From assembly GCA_902465215.1 (NCBI GenBank), contig CABQMM010000093.1:1-5782 (forward strand): a stretch of DNA of 5,782 nt, given 5' to 3'. The position numbers and the translations under genes were made by a program. This stretch comes from an uncultured Bacillota bacterium (lineage in GTDB: Bacteria > Bacillota > Clostridia > Peptostreptococcales > Anaerovoracaceae). The stretch's first letter is position 1. Each line of letters opens with the position of its first letter. The notes under the pieces were generated by a model. The model was not told the DNA's origin and searched no databases. It worked only from the letters and a program-made list of their open reading frames with translations. Below are positions 5,773 to 5,782 of this stretch, in pieces.

Positions 5773-5782
5773 ATTTTTTTAA

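Noticed and set aside
5774..5780. Run of seven T directly after the tRNA CCA, as a terminator
   Set aside because: No separate GC-rich hairpin precedes it; the only stems are those of the tRNA itself. The window ends, so a tRNA cluster spacer is equally possible.

Overview
The window looks like a conserved chromosomal stretch from an anaerobic Firmicute, most likely a member of Clostridia. The pointers are strong AGGAG-type ribosome binding sites, a near-perfect housekeeping (sigma-A) promoter, tightly packed co-directional genes, two oxygen-sensitive radical SAM iron-sulfur enzymes, and two small families (DUF3842 and DUF1805/YunC) that I associate with Firmicutes. The genus cannot be fixed from this window. 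Base composition looks moderate and even, with no insertion sequence, phage gene, CRISPR array or other sign of recent transfer.

Layout, all on the + strand: (1) 1-1187, the 3' two thirds of argS, arginyl-tRNA synthetase, cut by the window's left edge; (2) 1209-2078, a single-domain radical SAM protein with an unusually spaced CX4CX2C cluster motif; (3) 2092-3627, a cobalamin-binding-domain radical SAM protein with a DUF4080-like C-terminus, probably starting at TTG; (4) 3624-4787, a soluble TPR-repeat protein whose start overlaps the previous stop as ATGA; (5) 4797-5243, a DUF3842 protein with a Rossmann-like glycine-rich start; (6) 5288-5590, a DUF1805 (YunC-like) protein. The gaps are 21, 13, -4, 9 and 44 bases, with no convincing terminator inside, so genes 1-6 read as one transcription unit, possibly with a weak internal promoter before gene 6. 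After an AT-rich dyad comes an independent tRNA unit: TTGACA-N17-TATAAT, a long dyad over the expected transcription start, and a tRNA-Asn(GTT) with encoded CCA.

Functionally, the ends are translation genes (argS, tRNA-Asn). The middle five genes have no assigned pathway. The two radical SAM enzymes and the TPR protein are the most tightly coupled and could work together, for example two chemical steps plus a scaffold, but that rests on gene order only. I see no defence, mobile or secretion system. The most interesting items are the radical SAM pair with its odd cluster spacing, and the dyads built into the tRNA promoter and leader.
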